A stretch of 51,202 nt of DNA from Deltaproteobacteria bacterium (GTDB taxonomy: Bacteria; Myxococcota_A; UBA9160; SZUA-336). Every line of letters starts with the position of its first letter. The stretch's first letter is position 1. The position numbers were made by a program, and so were the translations under genes. The stretch spans positions 1 to 51,202 of the forward strand of contig JAFDDB010000009.1 in the NCBI GenBank assembly GCA_019311115.1. The letters run 5' to 3'. The notes beneath the pieces were generated by a model. That model was not told the origin of the DNA, did not search any database, and worked only from the letters and a program-made list of their open reading frames with translations. Shown here piece by piece: positions 20,289-29,765 of this stretch.

Positions 20289-21094
20289 CCACGCGCTGCG
20301 GGATCGTGCTCCACCCGGCGGGACACACGCTGTCGCCGGTGCTGCACGAGGCCGCCTACGTCGAGCTCGGACTCGACGCGAGCTTCGAGGTCTGGGACGT
20401 GCGGTCCGATGCGTTCGCGAGCCGCGTGGCCGAGCTTCGGGAACAGGGCGTGCGCCAGCTCGCGGTGTCGCTGCCGCACAAGGAGTCGGCCGTCGCACTG
20501 GCCGACGAGGTCTCCGACGCCGTGGTCGCGATCGGCGCCGCCAACACGCTGACCCTCACCGGCGACGGCGCGCTCCGCGCCGACAACACCGACTGGATCG
20601 GCGTGCGGGCCACTCTCGAGGCGGCCGGTCCCTGGCAGGGCGCGCGGGCCGTCGTGGTCGGCGCCGGGGGCGCCGCACGCGCCGCCCTCTACGCCTTGGG
20701 CCAGCTCGGGATCGAGGTGTCCATCGTCAACCGGACGCCCGCGCGCGCGGAACGGCTGGCCGCGGACCTGGGTGCGCGCGTCGGTACGCTCGACGAGCCC
20801 TGGGACCTGCTGGTCCAGACCACCCCCGTCGGCATGGAGCCGGAATCCGATGCCACCGCGGTTCCGGCCGACCGGCTGCGCCCGGGCGCGACCGTCCTCG
20901 ACGCCGTGTACCGCCCGCTCGAGACCCGGCTCCTGCGCGAGGCGAAGGCGCGCGGGTGCCGTGCGCTCGACGGACTCGACTGGCTGGTACACCAAGCGGC
21001 CGAGCAGGTCCGCCTGTGGAGCGGCCGGGAGCCGACCGCGGCGGCGCTGCGCGGAGCCGCCGAAGCCGCGCTTCGCGCCGCGGCGAAGAGCTGA
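20285..21094 (+). CDS. aroE: Shikimate dehydrogenase
   Basis: HTLSPVLHEAAY, AVSLPHKESA, GAANTLT, ADNTDWIGV, VVVGAGGAARAALYALGQLG, NRTPARAERLA, VQTTPVGM. Confidence 0.93.
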   Translation: MTTRCGIVLHPAGHTLSPVLHEAAYVELGLDASFEVWDVRSDAFASRVAELREQGVRQLAVSLPHKESAVALADEVSDAVVAIGAANTLTLTGDGALRADNTDWIGVRATLEAAGPWQGARAVVVGAGGAARAALYALGQLGIEVSIVNRTPARAERLAADLGARVGTLDEPWDLLVQTTPVGMEPESDATAVPADRLRPGATVLDAVYRPLETRLLREAKARGCRALDGLDWLVHQAAEQVRLWSGREPTAAALRGAAEAALRAAAKS

Positions 21095-21107
21095 GGCTCC
21101 GGCCGGA

Positions 21108-22229
21108 CTAGAGCTGCATCAGCGAGGCGACGCGCTCGCGGTGCAGGGTCGGGTCGCCGTAGGTCACCTCGACCGCCTTCGCCCGCTTGAAGTACAGGTG
21201 GCAGTCGTACTCCCAGGTGAACCCCACGCCACCGTGGATCTGGATGTTCTCCGCGCTGCAGTGGCGGTAGGCGTCGCTGGTGTAGGCCTTGGCCATGGCG
21301 CTGGCGAGCCGCGCCTCGTCGAGATCCTCCGCGACCGTCCAGGCCGCGTAGTAGGTGATCGACTTGGACGACTCGACCTCGATCAGCATGTCGGCGCACT
21401 TGTGCTTGATCGCCTGGTGCACGCCGATCGGCTTGCCAAACTGCACGCGCTCCTTCGCGTAGGCCACCGACGCCTCGAGCACGCTCTCGGCTCCGCCGAC
21501 CGCATCGGCCGCCAGGGCGACCAGCGAGCGGTCGCGCACCCACTCCCACGTGTCCCAGCCCGCGTTCTCGGCGCCGAGCAGCTGTCCGGGAGCGCCGTCG
21601 AAGCGCACCTCGGCGATGCGCCGCGTCTCGTCCATCGACTTCAACGGGACGACCTCGACGCCAGGACCTTCCCGGTCCACGAGCAGCAGGGAGATCCCCG
21701 CCTCGCCCGCGCCGCCGGTGCGGCAGGCCACCACGAGGGTGTCGGCGTTCTGTCCGTCGGGAACGAAGAGCTTGGTTCCCGACACCTTGTAGCCGTCGCC
21801 GTCCCGCGTCGCGGTCGCGTGGATCTCGTCGGCGCGCTCGCTGCCGGCCTCTTCGGTGATCGCAAAGCTCAGGATCCGCTCGCCGGAGGCGGCCGCAGGC
21901 AGCAACTCCTTGCGCTGCGGATCGTTCGCGGCCCGCAGCAGCGCCAGCGTCCCCTGCAGGTGTCCGAAGTAGGGAGAAGGGAGCAGGCCCCGGCCCATCT
22001 CCTCGAGTACCACGACCAGGTCCACGAAGGAGAGCTCGGCGCCCCCGTACTCCTCTGGAATCAACAGCCCCAGCCAGCCCAGCTCCGCCATCTTGCTCCA
22101 GACCGCGGGGTCGTAGCCGGAATCCGTCTCCATCAGCTCGCGCACGCGGCTCACCGGGCACTCGGCCTCGAGGAACTCGCGCGCCGTGGTGCGGAGAAAC
22201 TCCTGTTCCTCACTGAAGCCGAAGTTCAT
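21108..22229 (-). CDS. Acyl-CoA dehydrogenase family protein
   Basis: MNFGFSEEQEFLRTTAREFLEAE, LGLLIPEEYGGAELSFVDLVVVLEEMG, SFAITEEAGS, VQFGKPIGVHQAIKHKCADM, IQIHGGVGFTWEYDCHLYFKRAK. Confidence 0.95.
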   Translation of the reverse strand: MNFGFSEEQEFLRTTAREFLEAECPVSRVRELMETDSGYDPAVWSKMAELGWLGLLIPEEYGGAELSFVDLVVVLEEMGRGLLPSPYFGHLQGTLALLRAANDPQRKELLPAAASGERILSFAITEEAGSERADEIHATATRDGDGYKVSGTKLFVPDGQNADTLVVACRTGGAGEAGISLLLVDREGPGVEVVPLKSMDETRRIAEVRFDGAPGQLLGAENAGWDTWEWVRDRSLVALAADAVGGAESVLEASVAYAKERVQFGKPIGVHQAIKHKCADMLIEVESSKSITYYAAWTVAEDLDEARLASAMAKAYTSDAYRHCSAENIQIHGGVGFTWEYDCHLYFKRAKAVEVTYGDPTLHRERVASLMQL

Positions 22230-22460
22230 GGTGGGCCTGTCTCCATCGGCCCCCGTGCGCGCTCTCCGAAGCCATCGAGGTGCCGGCGCCGCATCAGGGT
22301 GCGAGAGGGGATTCTAGCTCGCGGCGTTTTTTGCGGTCAACGCGTGCGAGGCCCCGCAGCGACCGGCCCGGAGGCCCCGGGCCCCTTTCCGGCGGGCCCG
22401 CGGCGTGGCATACCGTAACGCCCGGGAACCCCGACTCGTAGTCCCGACGTAACGGTGGGT

Positions 22461-23186
22461 ATGGCGGCCAAAATCGAAGCGAAGAAGGTCTCGAAGCGCT
22501 TCGGCGCGCACGTGGCGCTGGCCCACTTCGACGTGGAGATCGCACCCGGCGAGATCTTCGGACTGATCGGTCCGAACGGCGCGGGCAAGACGACATTCCT
22601 GCGCATCCTGACCGGCTACTGGCTGCCGACCGAGGGCGACGTGTACGTGGACGGGGACTCGGTGGTCGAGCAGCGGGAGCGCGTGCAGGCCAAGCTCGGC
22701 TACGCGTGCGAGCAGCCCAAGCTCTACATGGACCACGGCGTCGAGACCTTCCTGCGCCTGATGGGCCAGCTTCGCGGGCTCGGCGGCGGCGACCTGTCCC
22801 TGGCGGTCGAGCGGTCGATCGAGCGCTTCGAGCTGCAGGAGGTCGCGCGCCGCCGCATCGGCGTCCTGTCCAAGGGCTTCCAGCAGCGCGTCTCGCTGGC
22901 ACAGGCGCTGCTCCACGACCCGCCGCTGGTGGTCGTCGACGAGCCGACGGTAGGACTGGACCCGCGCCAACAGCTCGAGCTGCGGCGCATCCTGCAGGGG
23001 CTGGGCGGAAGCCACACGCTGCTGCTCTGCACGCACCAGCTCCGCGAGGCCGAGGCCTGCTGCGACCGCGTCGCGCTGCTCGACCGCGGGAAGCTGCTGC
23101 GCACGTTCTCCGCCGACGAGCTCGAGTCGGCCGGATCGCTCGAGGACCTGTTCCTCGAGCAGACCCAGGGCCGGAGCGACACGTGA
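22461..23186 (+). CDS. ABC transporter ATP-binding protein (GldA/CcmA-like)
   Basis: Walker A GPNGAGKTTFLR, LSKGFQQRVSLAQALLHDPPLVVVDEPTVGLDP. Confidence 0.95.
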   Translation: MAAKIEAKKVSKRFGAHVALAHFDVEIAPGEIFGLIGPNGAGKTTFLRILTGYWLPTEGDVYVDGDSVVEQRERVQAKLGYACEQPKLYMDHGVETFLRLMGQLRGLGGGDLSLAVERSIERFELQEVARRRIGVLSKGFQQRVSLAQALLHDPPLVVVDEPTVGLDPRQQLELRRILQGLGGSHTLLLCTHQLREAEACCDRVALLDRGKLLRTFSADELESAGSLEDLFLEQTQGRSDT

Positions 23187-23980
23187 GGCGACGGATCGCG
23201 GCGCTGTTCATGAAGGAGCTCCGGTCTCTCTTCGCTTCTCCCATCGCGTACGTGGTGCTGACCGCGTTCGTCTCGTTGTCGGCGGTCTACTTCTTCCAGC
23301 ACCTGATCTCGTACAACCAGCTGCTCTTCGCGTTCCAGTCCGAAGGCCTGGCCACGACCGATTTCGACCAGGGCACGGTGCCGCTCCAGATCAACACCCT
23401 GAACGAGCTCTTCATGCCGTTCGCCGGTGACCTGCACCTCTTCCTGCTGGCCGTCATTCCGCTGATCACCATGCGGGTCTTCGCCGAAGAGCGCGCGACC
23501 GGAACCGACGAGCTGCTGCTGACGACGCCACTGCGCACCTGGGAGCTCGCCCTGGCCAAGCACGCCACGACCTACCTGTTCGTGATGCTGCTGCTCGGCG
23601 TGAGCGCGATCTACCCCGCGGTCATCATCAGCAAGAGCCAGCTCGGCATGGCGCACCTGGGAGCGCTCTACCTGGGACAGCTCGCCTACGGCGTCGCGAT
23701 CGCGGCCATCGGGCTGGCCTGCTCGTCGCTCACGCGCAGCCAGGTCGTGGCCGCCATCGTGGCCTACGCCGTGCCCTTCATCCTGCTCGACTTCGCCTGG
23801 CTCGACCCCGTCCTGACCGAGTCCGCGGCGGGAATCCTGAGTGGAGCCGCGATCCAGCCGCACCTCGACAACTTCGCGCGCGGCGTCCTCGAGTTCCGCC
23901 ACGCGGTCTACTTTGGCGGCCTCACGGTGCTCGGCTTCACGGTCTCGGTCGCCTCGCTCGAACTGGTGCGCGCCCGGTGA
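23183..23980 (+). CDS. ABC-2-type permease (GldF-like)
   Basis: FMKELRSLFASPIAYVVLTAFVSLSAVYFF; EERATGTDELLLTTPL; several hydrophobic segments; GTG start in GTGA overlap. Confidence 0.88.
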   Translation: MRRRIAALFMKELRSLFASPIAYVVLTAFVSLSAVYFFQHLISYNQLLFAFQSEGLATTDFDQGTVPLQINTLNELFMPFAGDLHLFLLAVIPLITMRVFAEERATGTDELLLTTPLRTWELALAKHATTYLFVMLLLGVSAIYPAVIISKSQLGMAHLGALYLGQLAYGVAIAAIGLACSSLTRSQVVAAIVAYAVPFILLDFAWLDPVLTESAAGILSGAAIQPHLDNFARGVLEFRHAVYFGGLTVLGFTVSVASLELVRAR

Positions 23981-25506
23981 TCTTCCTCGCCGCAGCCGGG
24001 CTGGTGATGCTCCTGTCGGGCCTCGCCTCCTACTACACCACCCAGCAGATCTCCGCCTTCGCGGTCGCCAACCTGGTGGCCGGGCCGCTCGCCCTGGTCG
24101 CCGCCGGCGTGGTGCAGACCCGCCGCGTGTCGGGCTTCAGCGGCGCCCTGTCGCGGCGGGTGCTGCTGAGGCAGACCGCCCTCGTCGGCGTGGTCGCGGC
24201 CGCGGTCGTCGTGAGCAACGTGCTCGCGTCGGGCTGGACCGCGTCGCTGGACCTGACGGCGGACCGCCAGTACACGCTGGCGGACCAGACGCTCGGCGTC
24301 TGCGCGCAGATCGGCAAGCTGCCCGAAGCCCGGCGCCCTTCTCTCCTGTTCTTCGAAGACGCGCTGATCGCGAAGGAGGTTCGGCTTCGCATCGCCGGCT
24401 ACGAGGCGCACTGCCCGATCGAAACGCGGACGCTGCGCGAGGCCCAGGCGCCTCCCGAGGCGCGGCCGATCCTGTCGGAGTTCGAGACCACCGTAATCGC
24501 CTGTCTCGGTTCCCGCTGCGAGGCCGTCGGGTACCCGTCGGAGGGGAACATCACGAACGCGCTGCTGCGCTTGACCCGCGCCTCGACCCCCGTCGTGTAC
24601 TTCATGCTCGGCCACGGCGAGGTCAACCTGTCCAGCGAGGCCGATCACGGTTTCTCGGCGCTCGCCGGAGCGCTGCGCGACGAGGGGATGGACGTACGGG
24701 GAATCCTCGGACCTGCGCGCGAGGAGGTGCCCGCGGACGCCGACGTACTGATCGTGGCCGCGCCGGAGCGCGACCTGCTGCCCGACGAGATCGAGTCCAT
24801 CGACGCGTGGCTCGAGGCGGGGGGGCGCATGCTCGCGTTGCTCGAGCCCGAGACCGCGTCGAACCTGGTGGAACTGCTGGGCCGCTGGGGCTTCGACCTG
24901 CCCCCCGGGGTGGTCGCGGACGAACGCGTGAGCCCCCTGCTGGTGGACGCGACGCCGCTGAGCCTGCTGCTGAACCAGTTCAACGGCTGGCACCCGATCA
25001 CGCGGAAGCTGAGCCACCGGCACATGGTCCTGCTGCCTTCGGCCCGGCCGGTCTTCGCGGCGCGCAAGCCGATGCCCGACGACCGGCTCGAGGCGCTGCT
25101 CTTCACGCACAAGACCGCCTGGCTCGAACGCGACCCCGCCGCGGCGCGGAGCGGCCACGGGGCGGGTCCCGACCCGGCCGGTCCGCGCGGCGTTCCGCTT
25201 CCGCTGGCGGCCGCCGGGAGATACCCCCGCGAGCACGGCGAAGCCCGGATCGTGGTGATCGGAGACGCCGACTTCGCCTCGAACCGGCTGCTCCACACGC
25301 TCTACAACCCGGACCTGCTGCTGAACTCGGTGCTCTGGCTGGCCGAGGACGAGGAGCAGATCGCGCTCCGGCCCAAGGGACCCACCCCGGACCAGGACCC
25401 CCTGACCATCCAGCAGACCCTGGCCTACTTCTACTTCCTCGCGTTCGCGCTGCCCGAGGCCTTGCTGCTGCTGGGCATCCACGCCTGGTACCGACAGCGC
25501 GGCTAG
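23977..25506 (+). CDS. GldG-like ABC auxiliary membrane protein
   Basis: SLDLTADRQYTLADQT, VVYFMLGHGEVNL, LLPDEIESIDAWLEAGGRMLALLEPE, VVIGDADFASN, terminal TM segment; coupled to ABC ATPase/permease. Confidence 0.85.
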   Translation: MIFLAAAGLVMLLSGLASYYTTQQISAFAVANLVAGPLALVAAGVVQTRRVSGFSGALSRRVLLRQTALVGVVAAAVVVSNVLASGWTASLDLTADRQYTLADQTLGVCAQIGKLPEARRPSLLFFEDALIAKEVRLRIAGYEAHCPIETRTLREAQAPPEARPILSEFETTVIACLGSRCEAVGYPSEGNITNALLRLTRASTPVVYFMLGHGEVNLSSEADHGFSALAGALRDEGMDVRGILGPAREEVPADADVLIVAAPERDLLPDEIESIDAWLEAGGRMLALLEPETASNLVELLGRWGFDLPPGVVADERVSPLLVDATPLSLLLNQFNGWHPITRKLSHRHMVLLPSARPVFAARKPMPDDRLEALLFTHKTAWLERDPAAARSGHGAGPDPAGPRGVPLPLAAAGRYPREHGEARIVVIGDADFASNRLLHTLYNPDLLLNSVLWLAEDEEQIALRPKGPTPDQDPLTIQQTLAYFYFLAFALPEALLLLGIHAWYRQRG

Positions 25507-25692
25507 CCTTGAAGCTCCCGGGCGTCCCACACGTCCCCCATACGCCCCATCACGAGCGGACAGACCGGCTGGAGTGCGGCCAGCTGGAAATCGCGGCCCC
25601 GGCTGCATAAAGTGTGCGCCCTGCCGGGTCGATCACCCGCATATGATCCCCGCCAAGCAGGCAGAAGCGGGCGAAGAGGAAGGGAAAAGCAA

Positions 25693-26433
25693 ATGAAGCG
25701 ACTGACAACCCTGGCGCTGACGGGCGTGCTGGCCATCGGCGCCACCGCCTGCCAGCAATCCGACGAGCAGATGAGAGAGATCATGGAGCAGCAGGCCCTG
25801 ATCCTCGAGAAGCTCGGCAAGATCGAGGAGGGGCTGGCCGGAACGCGAGTCGCCGGGAAGCGCGCCCAGCGGCCGACCGAGGACTACAAGAAGGTCTACG
25901 AGATCGCCTACGTCGACGCGCTCGTGAAGGGAAATCCGAACGCGCCGGTGACGCTGACGGAGTGGTCGGACTTCCAGTGTCCGTACTGCGCCGGCGTGAC
26001 CGCCCCGATCGAGGCCCTGCTCGAGAAGTACCCCGAGAAGCTCCGCGTGGTGTACAAGCACTTCCCGCTCAGCTTCCATCCGGCAGCCAAGCCGGCGGCC
26101 GTGGCCTCGATGGCCGCGAACGAGCAGGGCTGCTTCTGGGAGTACCACGACGTGCTCTTCGACAAGACCTCGAAGCGCCAGCTCGACGGCGCCAAGCTCG
26201 AGCAGTACGCCTCGGACGCCGGCTGCAACGTGGACCAGTTCAAGGCCGACCTCGAGAAGAACAGCGCCGCGTACACCGCCCGGGTGGACGCGGACTACAA
26301 GGAGGGCTCGGCTGTCGACGTTCGCGGCACGCCCGCCCTGTACATCAACGGGCGCAAGGTCCGCGACCGCAGCGTGCCCGGCATGAGCGCGATGATCGAG
26401 GCCGCCGCCAAGGAAGCCGCCGGCGGCGAGTGA
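25693..26433 (+). CDS. DsbA-family thioredoxin-like lipoprotein
   Basis: Lipobox-like AIGATAC; VTLTEWSDFQCPYCAGVTAPIEALLEKYPEKLRVVYKHFPL; VRGTPALYINGRKV. Confidence 0.92.
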   Translation: MKRLTTLALTGVLAIGATACQQSDEQMREIMEQQALILEKLGKIEEGLAGTRVAGKRAQRPTEDYKKVYEIAYVDALVKGNPNAPVTLTEWSDFQCPYCAGVTAPIEALLEKYPEKLRVVYKHFPLSFHPAAKPAAVASMAANEQGCFWEYHDVLFDKTSKRQLDGAKLEQYASDAGCNVDQFKADLEKNSAAYTARVDADYKEGSAVDVRGTPALYINGRKVRDRSVPGMSAMIEAAAKEAAGGE

Positions 26434-26440
26434 TCTGCCA

Positions 26441-26466
26441 CCGGGTCCGGCCAAGGCCGGACCCGG
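26441..26466 (+). terminator. Perfect 12-bp inverted repeat downstream of the DsbA-like gene
   Basis: CCGGGTCCGGCC-AA-GGCCGGACCCGG just after the stop at 26433; no T tract. Confidence 0.55.
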
Positions 26467-26515
26467 TTCCGCTCCCCGTCCCGCCCCGCCAGCGTGCGCG
26501 GGCGACCTGAGCCGG

Positions 26516-27487
26516 TTGTCATCGCTGGGCATCCGCGCCAGCCTCTTCCAGATGCACTCGCACGGCGCAGATTCGTCCGCAGGGCACGGTCGATCTCACG
26601 GGCGCGACGACGTTTCCGCGCTGCGAGCGGCGTTCGCCATCACCGTGAGCGTCCTGCTGCTCGAGGCCGTCGGGGGCTGGCTCACGGGCTCGGTCGCGCT
26701 GATGGCAGACGCGGGCCACATGCTGACCGACGCGGGCGCGCTCGCCATCGCGCTGTCCGCCGCCTGGATGGCCCGGCGGCCGCGCAGCGCCCAGAAGAGC
26801 TTCGGCTACGGCCGCGCCGAGATCCTCGGCGCGCTCGTGAACGGCATCCTGCTCGGCGGCGTCAGCGTCGGGATCGCGCTCGAGGCCTTCGAGCGCCTGG
26901 GGAATCCGGGTTCGGTACAGGTGGTCCCCATGCTCGCCATCGCCGTGGTCGGGCTCGCGGCGAACCTGCTGGCCGCCCGACTGCTGATGGGCTCGTCGCG
27001 GGAGAACCTGAACGTCCGCGCGGCCTTCCTGCACGTGCTCGGCGACGCCCTCGGCTCCGTCGCGGCGATCGTCGCCGGCCTCTCGCTGCTGCTCTTCGAC
27101 CTGCGGGCCGCGGACGCCGTCGCGGCCCTCGTCATCGCCGCCCTGCTCGTGGTGAGCGCGGTCCGCCTGGTACGCGAATCCGTCGACGTGCTGCTCGAGG
27201 GCGCTCCCCGCCACCTGGACATGGACGAGATCCGCGCCGAGGTCGAGCGCGTGCCGGGGGTGATCTCGGTGCACGACCTCCACATCTGGACGGTCAGCTC
27301 GGGCTTCCTGGCGATGAGCGCCCACGTCGACCTGGCCCCCGGAGCGGATCCCGAGGACACCCGGAAGGGCGTGCACCGCTTGCTCCACCAGCGCTACGCC
27401 GTCGAGCACACCACCATCCAGACCGAGGCCACCGCGCAGCCCGAGTTGCTCTCGATCGGCTCGGCGCCCTCCGAGCCGACGGGCTGA
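26516..27487 (+). CDS. Cation diffusion facilitator (CDF) family transporter
   Basis: His-rich N-term; GWLTGSVALMADAGHMLTDAGALAIAL; KSFGYGRAEILGALVNG; VISVHDLHIWTVSSG. Confidence 0.95.
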   Translation: MSSLGIRASLFQMHSHGADSSAGHGRSHGRDDVSALRAAFAITVSVLLLEAVGGWLTGSVALMADAGHMLTDAGALAIALSAAWMARRPRSAQKSFGYGRAEILGALVNGILLGGVSVGIALEAFERLGNPGSVQVVPMLAIAVVGLAANLLAARLLMGSSRENLNVRAAFLHVLGDALGSVAAIVAGLSLLLFDLRAADAVAALVIAALLVVSAVRLVRESVDVLLEGAPRHLDMDEIRAEVERVPGVISVHDLHIWTVSSGFLAMSAHVDLAPGADPEDTRKGVHRLLHQRYAVEHTTIQTEATAQPELLSIGSAPSEPTG

Positions 27488-27514
27488 GCCGACGCACCGA
27501 GTCCCTGGGCCACC

Positions 27515-27542
27515 TTGGAAACCGCCGCGCCGAAGCTATAAT
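27515..27542 (+). promoter_or_regulatory. Putative sigma70 promoter TTGGAA - 16 nt - TATAAT upstream of infA
   Basis: Consensus -10 TATAAT at 27537-27542 in otherwise GC-rich DNA, about 45 nt upstream of infA. Confidence 0.65.
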
Positions 27543-27587
27543 GCGCACCGCGCAGCCCGGATCCTCCGGCTGCCAGACGGAGTGTGG

Positions 27588-27833
27588 ATGGCGAAGAGCG
27601 ACCTCGTCCAGGTCAGCGGCCAGGTGAAGAAGATCATCGGTGGCGGCCGCTACCAGGTGCTGCTCGACAACGGGCATACGATCACCGCGCAGCTCTCCGG
27701 ACGCATGCGACGTTTCCACATCCGGGTCATCGCGGGCGACCGCGTCACCTGCGGCGTCTCGCCGTACGACCCGACGCACGGGTTCATCACGTACCGCGAA
27801 CCGGCGGGCGGCCGCCCGACGGGCGCCCGCTAG
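27588..27833 (+). CDS. infA: Translation initiation factor IF-1
   Basis: MAKSDLVQVSGQVKKIIGGGRYQVLLDNGHTITAQLSGRMRRFHIRVIAGDRVTCGVSPYDPTHGFITYRE. Confidence 0.93.
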   Translation: MAKSDLVQVSGQVKKIIGGGRYQVLLDNGHTITAQLSGRMRRFHIRVIAGDRVTCGVSPYDPTHGFITYREPAGGRPTGAR

Positions 27834-27854
27834 CGTCGGCACAGCGCCGAGCGA

Positions 27855-29228
27855 ATGGCGCACGGTCCTTCGCGGGGTGGCGTACCGGTCACGGCGCTGC
27901 CCGAGGAGCGCGTCGACCGCTGGACGGCGCCGCTGCGGCGCTTTCTCGAGATCGAGACCGCGGCCGGCCTGGTCCTGCTCGGCTGCACCGCCGCTGCGCT
28001 GTTCATCGCCAACAGCGAGTGGGCGCCGGCCATGCACCACCTGCTCGAGACGCCGATCGGCGTCACGTTTGGTGGCGAACGGCTGATCTTCCCGCTCGAG
28101 GTATGGATCAACGACGGGCTGATGACCGTCTTCTTCTTCGTCATCGGCCTCGAGATCAAGCGCGAGTTCGTACTCGGACAGCTTCGCGACCCGCGCCACG
28201 CCGCGCTGCCGCTGGCCGCGGCGCTCGGCGGCATGGTCGTGCCCGCGGGCATCTACCTCTTCCTCCAGTTCGGCGAGGCGGGCGAGCGGGGCTGGGGCAT
28301 CCCCATGGCCACCGACATCGCCTTCGTGGTGGGCGTGCTCTCGCTGCTGGGCCGCCGCGTCCCCCACTCGCTCCGCGTGCTGATGCTCACGCTGGCGATC
28401 GCCGACGACATCGGCGCGGTGATCGTGATCGCGATCGGCTACACCGACTACATCCAGACGCTGGCACTCGTGCTGGGCTTCGCGGGCTTCGGGATCTGCC
28501 TGCTGATCAACTGGGCCGGCGTGCGGAACGTCTGGGTCTACGTCGGCATGGGCAGCGTGATCTGGTTCCTCTTCCACGAGTCCGGCGTGCACACCACGGT
28601 GGCCGGCGTGATCCTGGGCATGATCACGCCCACCAACGCCTGGCTGCCGATCGGGAGGTTCTCCCAGACGATCCAGGAGGTCGACGACTTCATCGACCAG
28701 GAGGGCGCCTGGTACACAGACGAGCGCCGCAACGCCGTGCTCGAGCACGTGATGATGACGGCGCGCGAGAGCATGCCGCCGCTCGAGCGGCTCGAGAACG
28801 CACTGCACCCGTGGGTGTCGTTCGGGATCATGCCGCTCTTCGCGCTGGCAAACGCCGGCGTCGAGATCCACGCCGGCGGATGGCTGCACCCGATCAGCGT
28901 GGCCGTGGCGCTGGGCCTGCTGCTCGGCAAACCGGTAGGCATCTTCCTCACCTGCTGGGTCTGCGTACGCGCCGGGATCGCCCGCCTGCCGCACGACCTC
29001 GGCTGGCCCGAGATCCTGGGCGGCGGCTTCCTGGGCGGCATCGGCTTTACCATGGCACTCTTCATCGCCGGGCTGGCGCTCGAGGGCGACATGCTCGATT
29101 CCGCGAAGATCGGCATCCTGAGTGGCTCGGCGCTCAGCGCGGCCGTCGGCATGACGGTGCTGTTCGTCGTGCTGAGACGGCGCGCCGCCGCGAACGACGT
29201 GGCCGAAGAAAACCGGTCGGAGGAGTAG
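27855..29228 (+). CDS. nhaA: Na+/H+ antiporter NhaA
   Basis: WINDGLMTVFFFVIGLEIKREFVLGQL, PMATDIAFVVGVLSLLG, LTLAIADDIGAVIVIA, ALANAGVEI. Confidence 0.95.
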   Translation: MAHGPSRGGVPVTALPEERVDRWTAPLRRFLEIETAAGLVLLGCTAAALFIANSEWAPAMHHLLETPIGVTFGGERLIFPLEVWINDGLMTVFFFVIGLEIKREFVLGQLRDPRHAALPLAAALGGMVVPAGIYLFLQFGEAGERGWGIPMATDIAFVVGVLSLLGRRVPHSLRVLMLTLAIADDIGAVIVIAIGYTDYIQTLALVLGFAGFGICLLINWAGVRNVWVYVGMGSVIWFLFHESGVHTTVAGVILGMITPTNAWLPIGRFSQTIQEVDDFIDQEGAWYTDERRNAVLEHVMMTARESMPPLERLENALHPWVSFGIMPLFALANAGVEIHAGGWLHPISVAVALGLLLGKPVGIFLTCWVCVRAGIARLPHDLGWPEILGGGFLGGIGFTMALFIAGLALEGDMLDSAKIGILSGSALSAAVGMTVLFVVLRRRAAANDVAEENRSEE

Positions 29229-29231
29229 TGG

Positions 29232-29765
29232 ATGGCTGACTCGGAACCCGCGGTACTGCTGATCGCCGGAAGCCCGAGCGACCTGGACCTGGTGCTACGC
29301 AGTCAGGAGATGCTCGACCGTCTCCAGATCCGCAGCGAGATCCGGGTCCAGTCGGCACACCGGACGCCGGAAGCCGCGGCCAGGAGCGCAAGCGATGCCG
29401 AGCGCGACGGCTTCGACGTGATCATCGCCTTTGCCGGCATGGCCGCACACCTGGCGGGCGTCTGCGCCGCGCACACGCTGCTTCCCGTGATCGCCGTACC
29501 CGTCGCTTCGGGAGCGCTCGGGGGCGTGGACGCCGCACTGGCATGCCTGCAGATGCCGCCGGGGACGCCGCTCGCCGCCGTCGCGATCGACGGCGCGCGG
29601 AACGCCTCGCTGCTCGCCGCGCGGATCCTGGCGGTCCGTGAGCCGGCGCTGCGCGCGAAGTTGCGCGAGATCGCGGCCGAAGACCTCGAACGCTACGACG
29701 AAGCCAACGTCGCCAGCGAGATCGAGAAGCGCAAGCAGGCGCGGCGGGCGAAGGCCGGCCGGTGA
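29232..29765 (+). CDS. purE: PurE-family 5-(carboxyamino)imidazole ribonucleotide mutase-like protein
   Basis: LIAGSPSDLDL, VQSAHRTPEAA, IIAFAGMAAHLAGVCAAHTLLPVIAVPV, LQMPPGTPLAAVAIDGARNASLLAARIL. Confidence 0.9.
   Translation: MADSEPAVLLIAGSPSDLDLVLRSQEMLDRLQIRSEIRVQSAHRTPEAAARSASDAERDGFDVIIAFAGMAAHLAGVCAAHTLLPVIAVPVASGALGGVDAALACLQMPPGTPLAAVAIDGARNASLLAARILAVREPALRAKLREIAAEDLERYDEANVASEIEKRKQARRAKAGR

Noticed and set aside
18066-20498. 810-aa minus-strand ORF opposite the cytochrome/UDG/ceramidase genes
   Set aside because: Spans three well-supported opposite-strand genes; Arg/Ala-rich composition and no recognisable motifs.
22378-22400. CGGGCCC-N9-GGGCCCG inverted repeat between divergent genes
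   Set aside because: Short all-GC dyads are common by chance at this base composition; no other regulatory evidence.
27294-28994. 566-aa minus-strand ORF opposite infA/nhaA
   Set aside because: Crosses two conserved genes and an intergenic promoter; no protein motifs.
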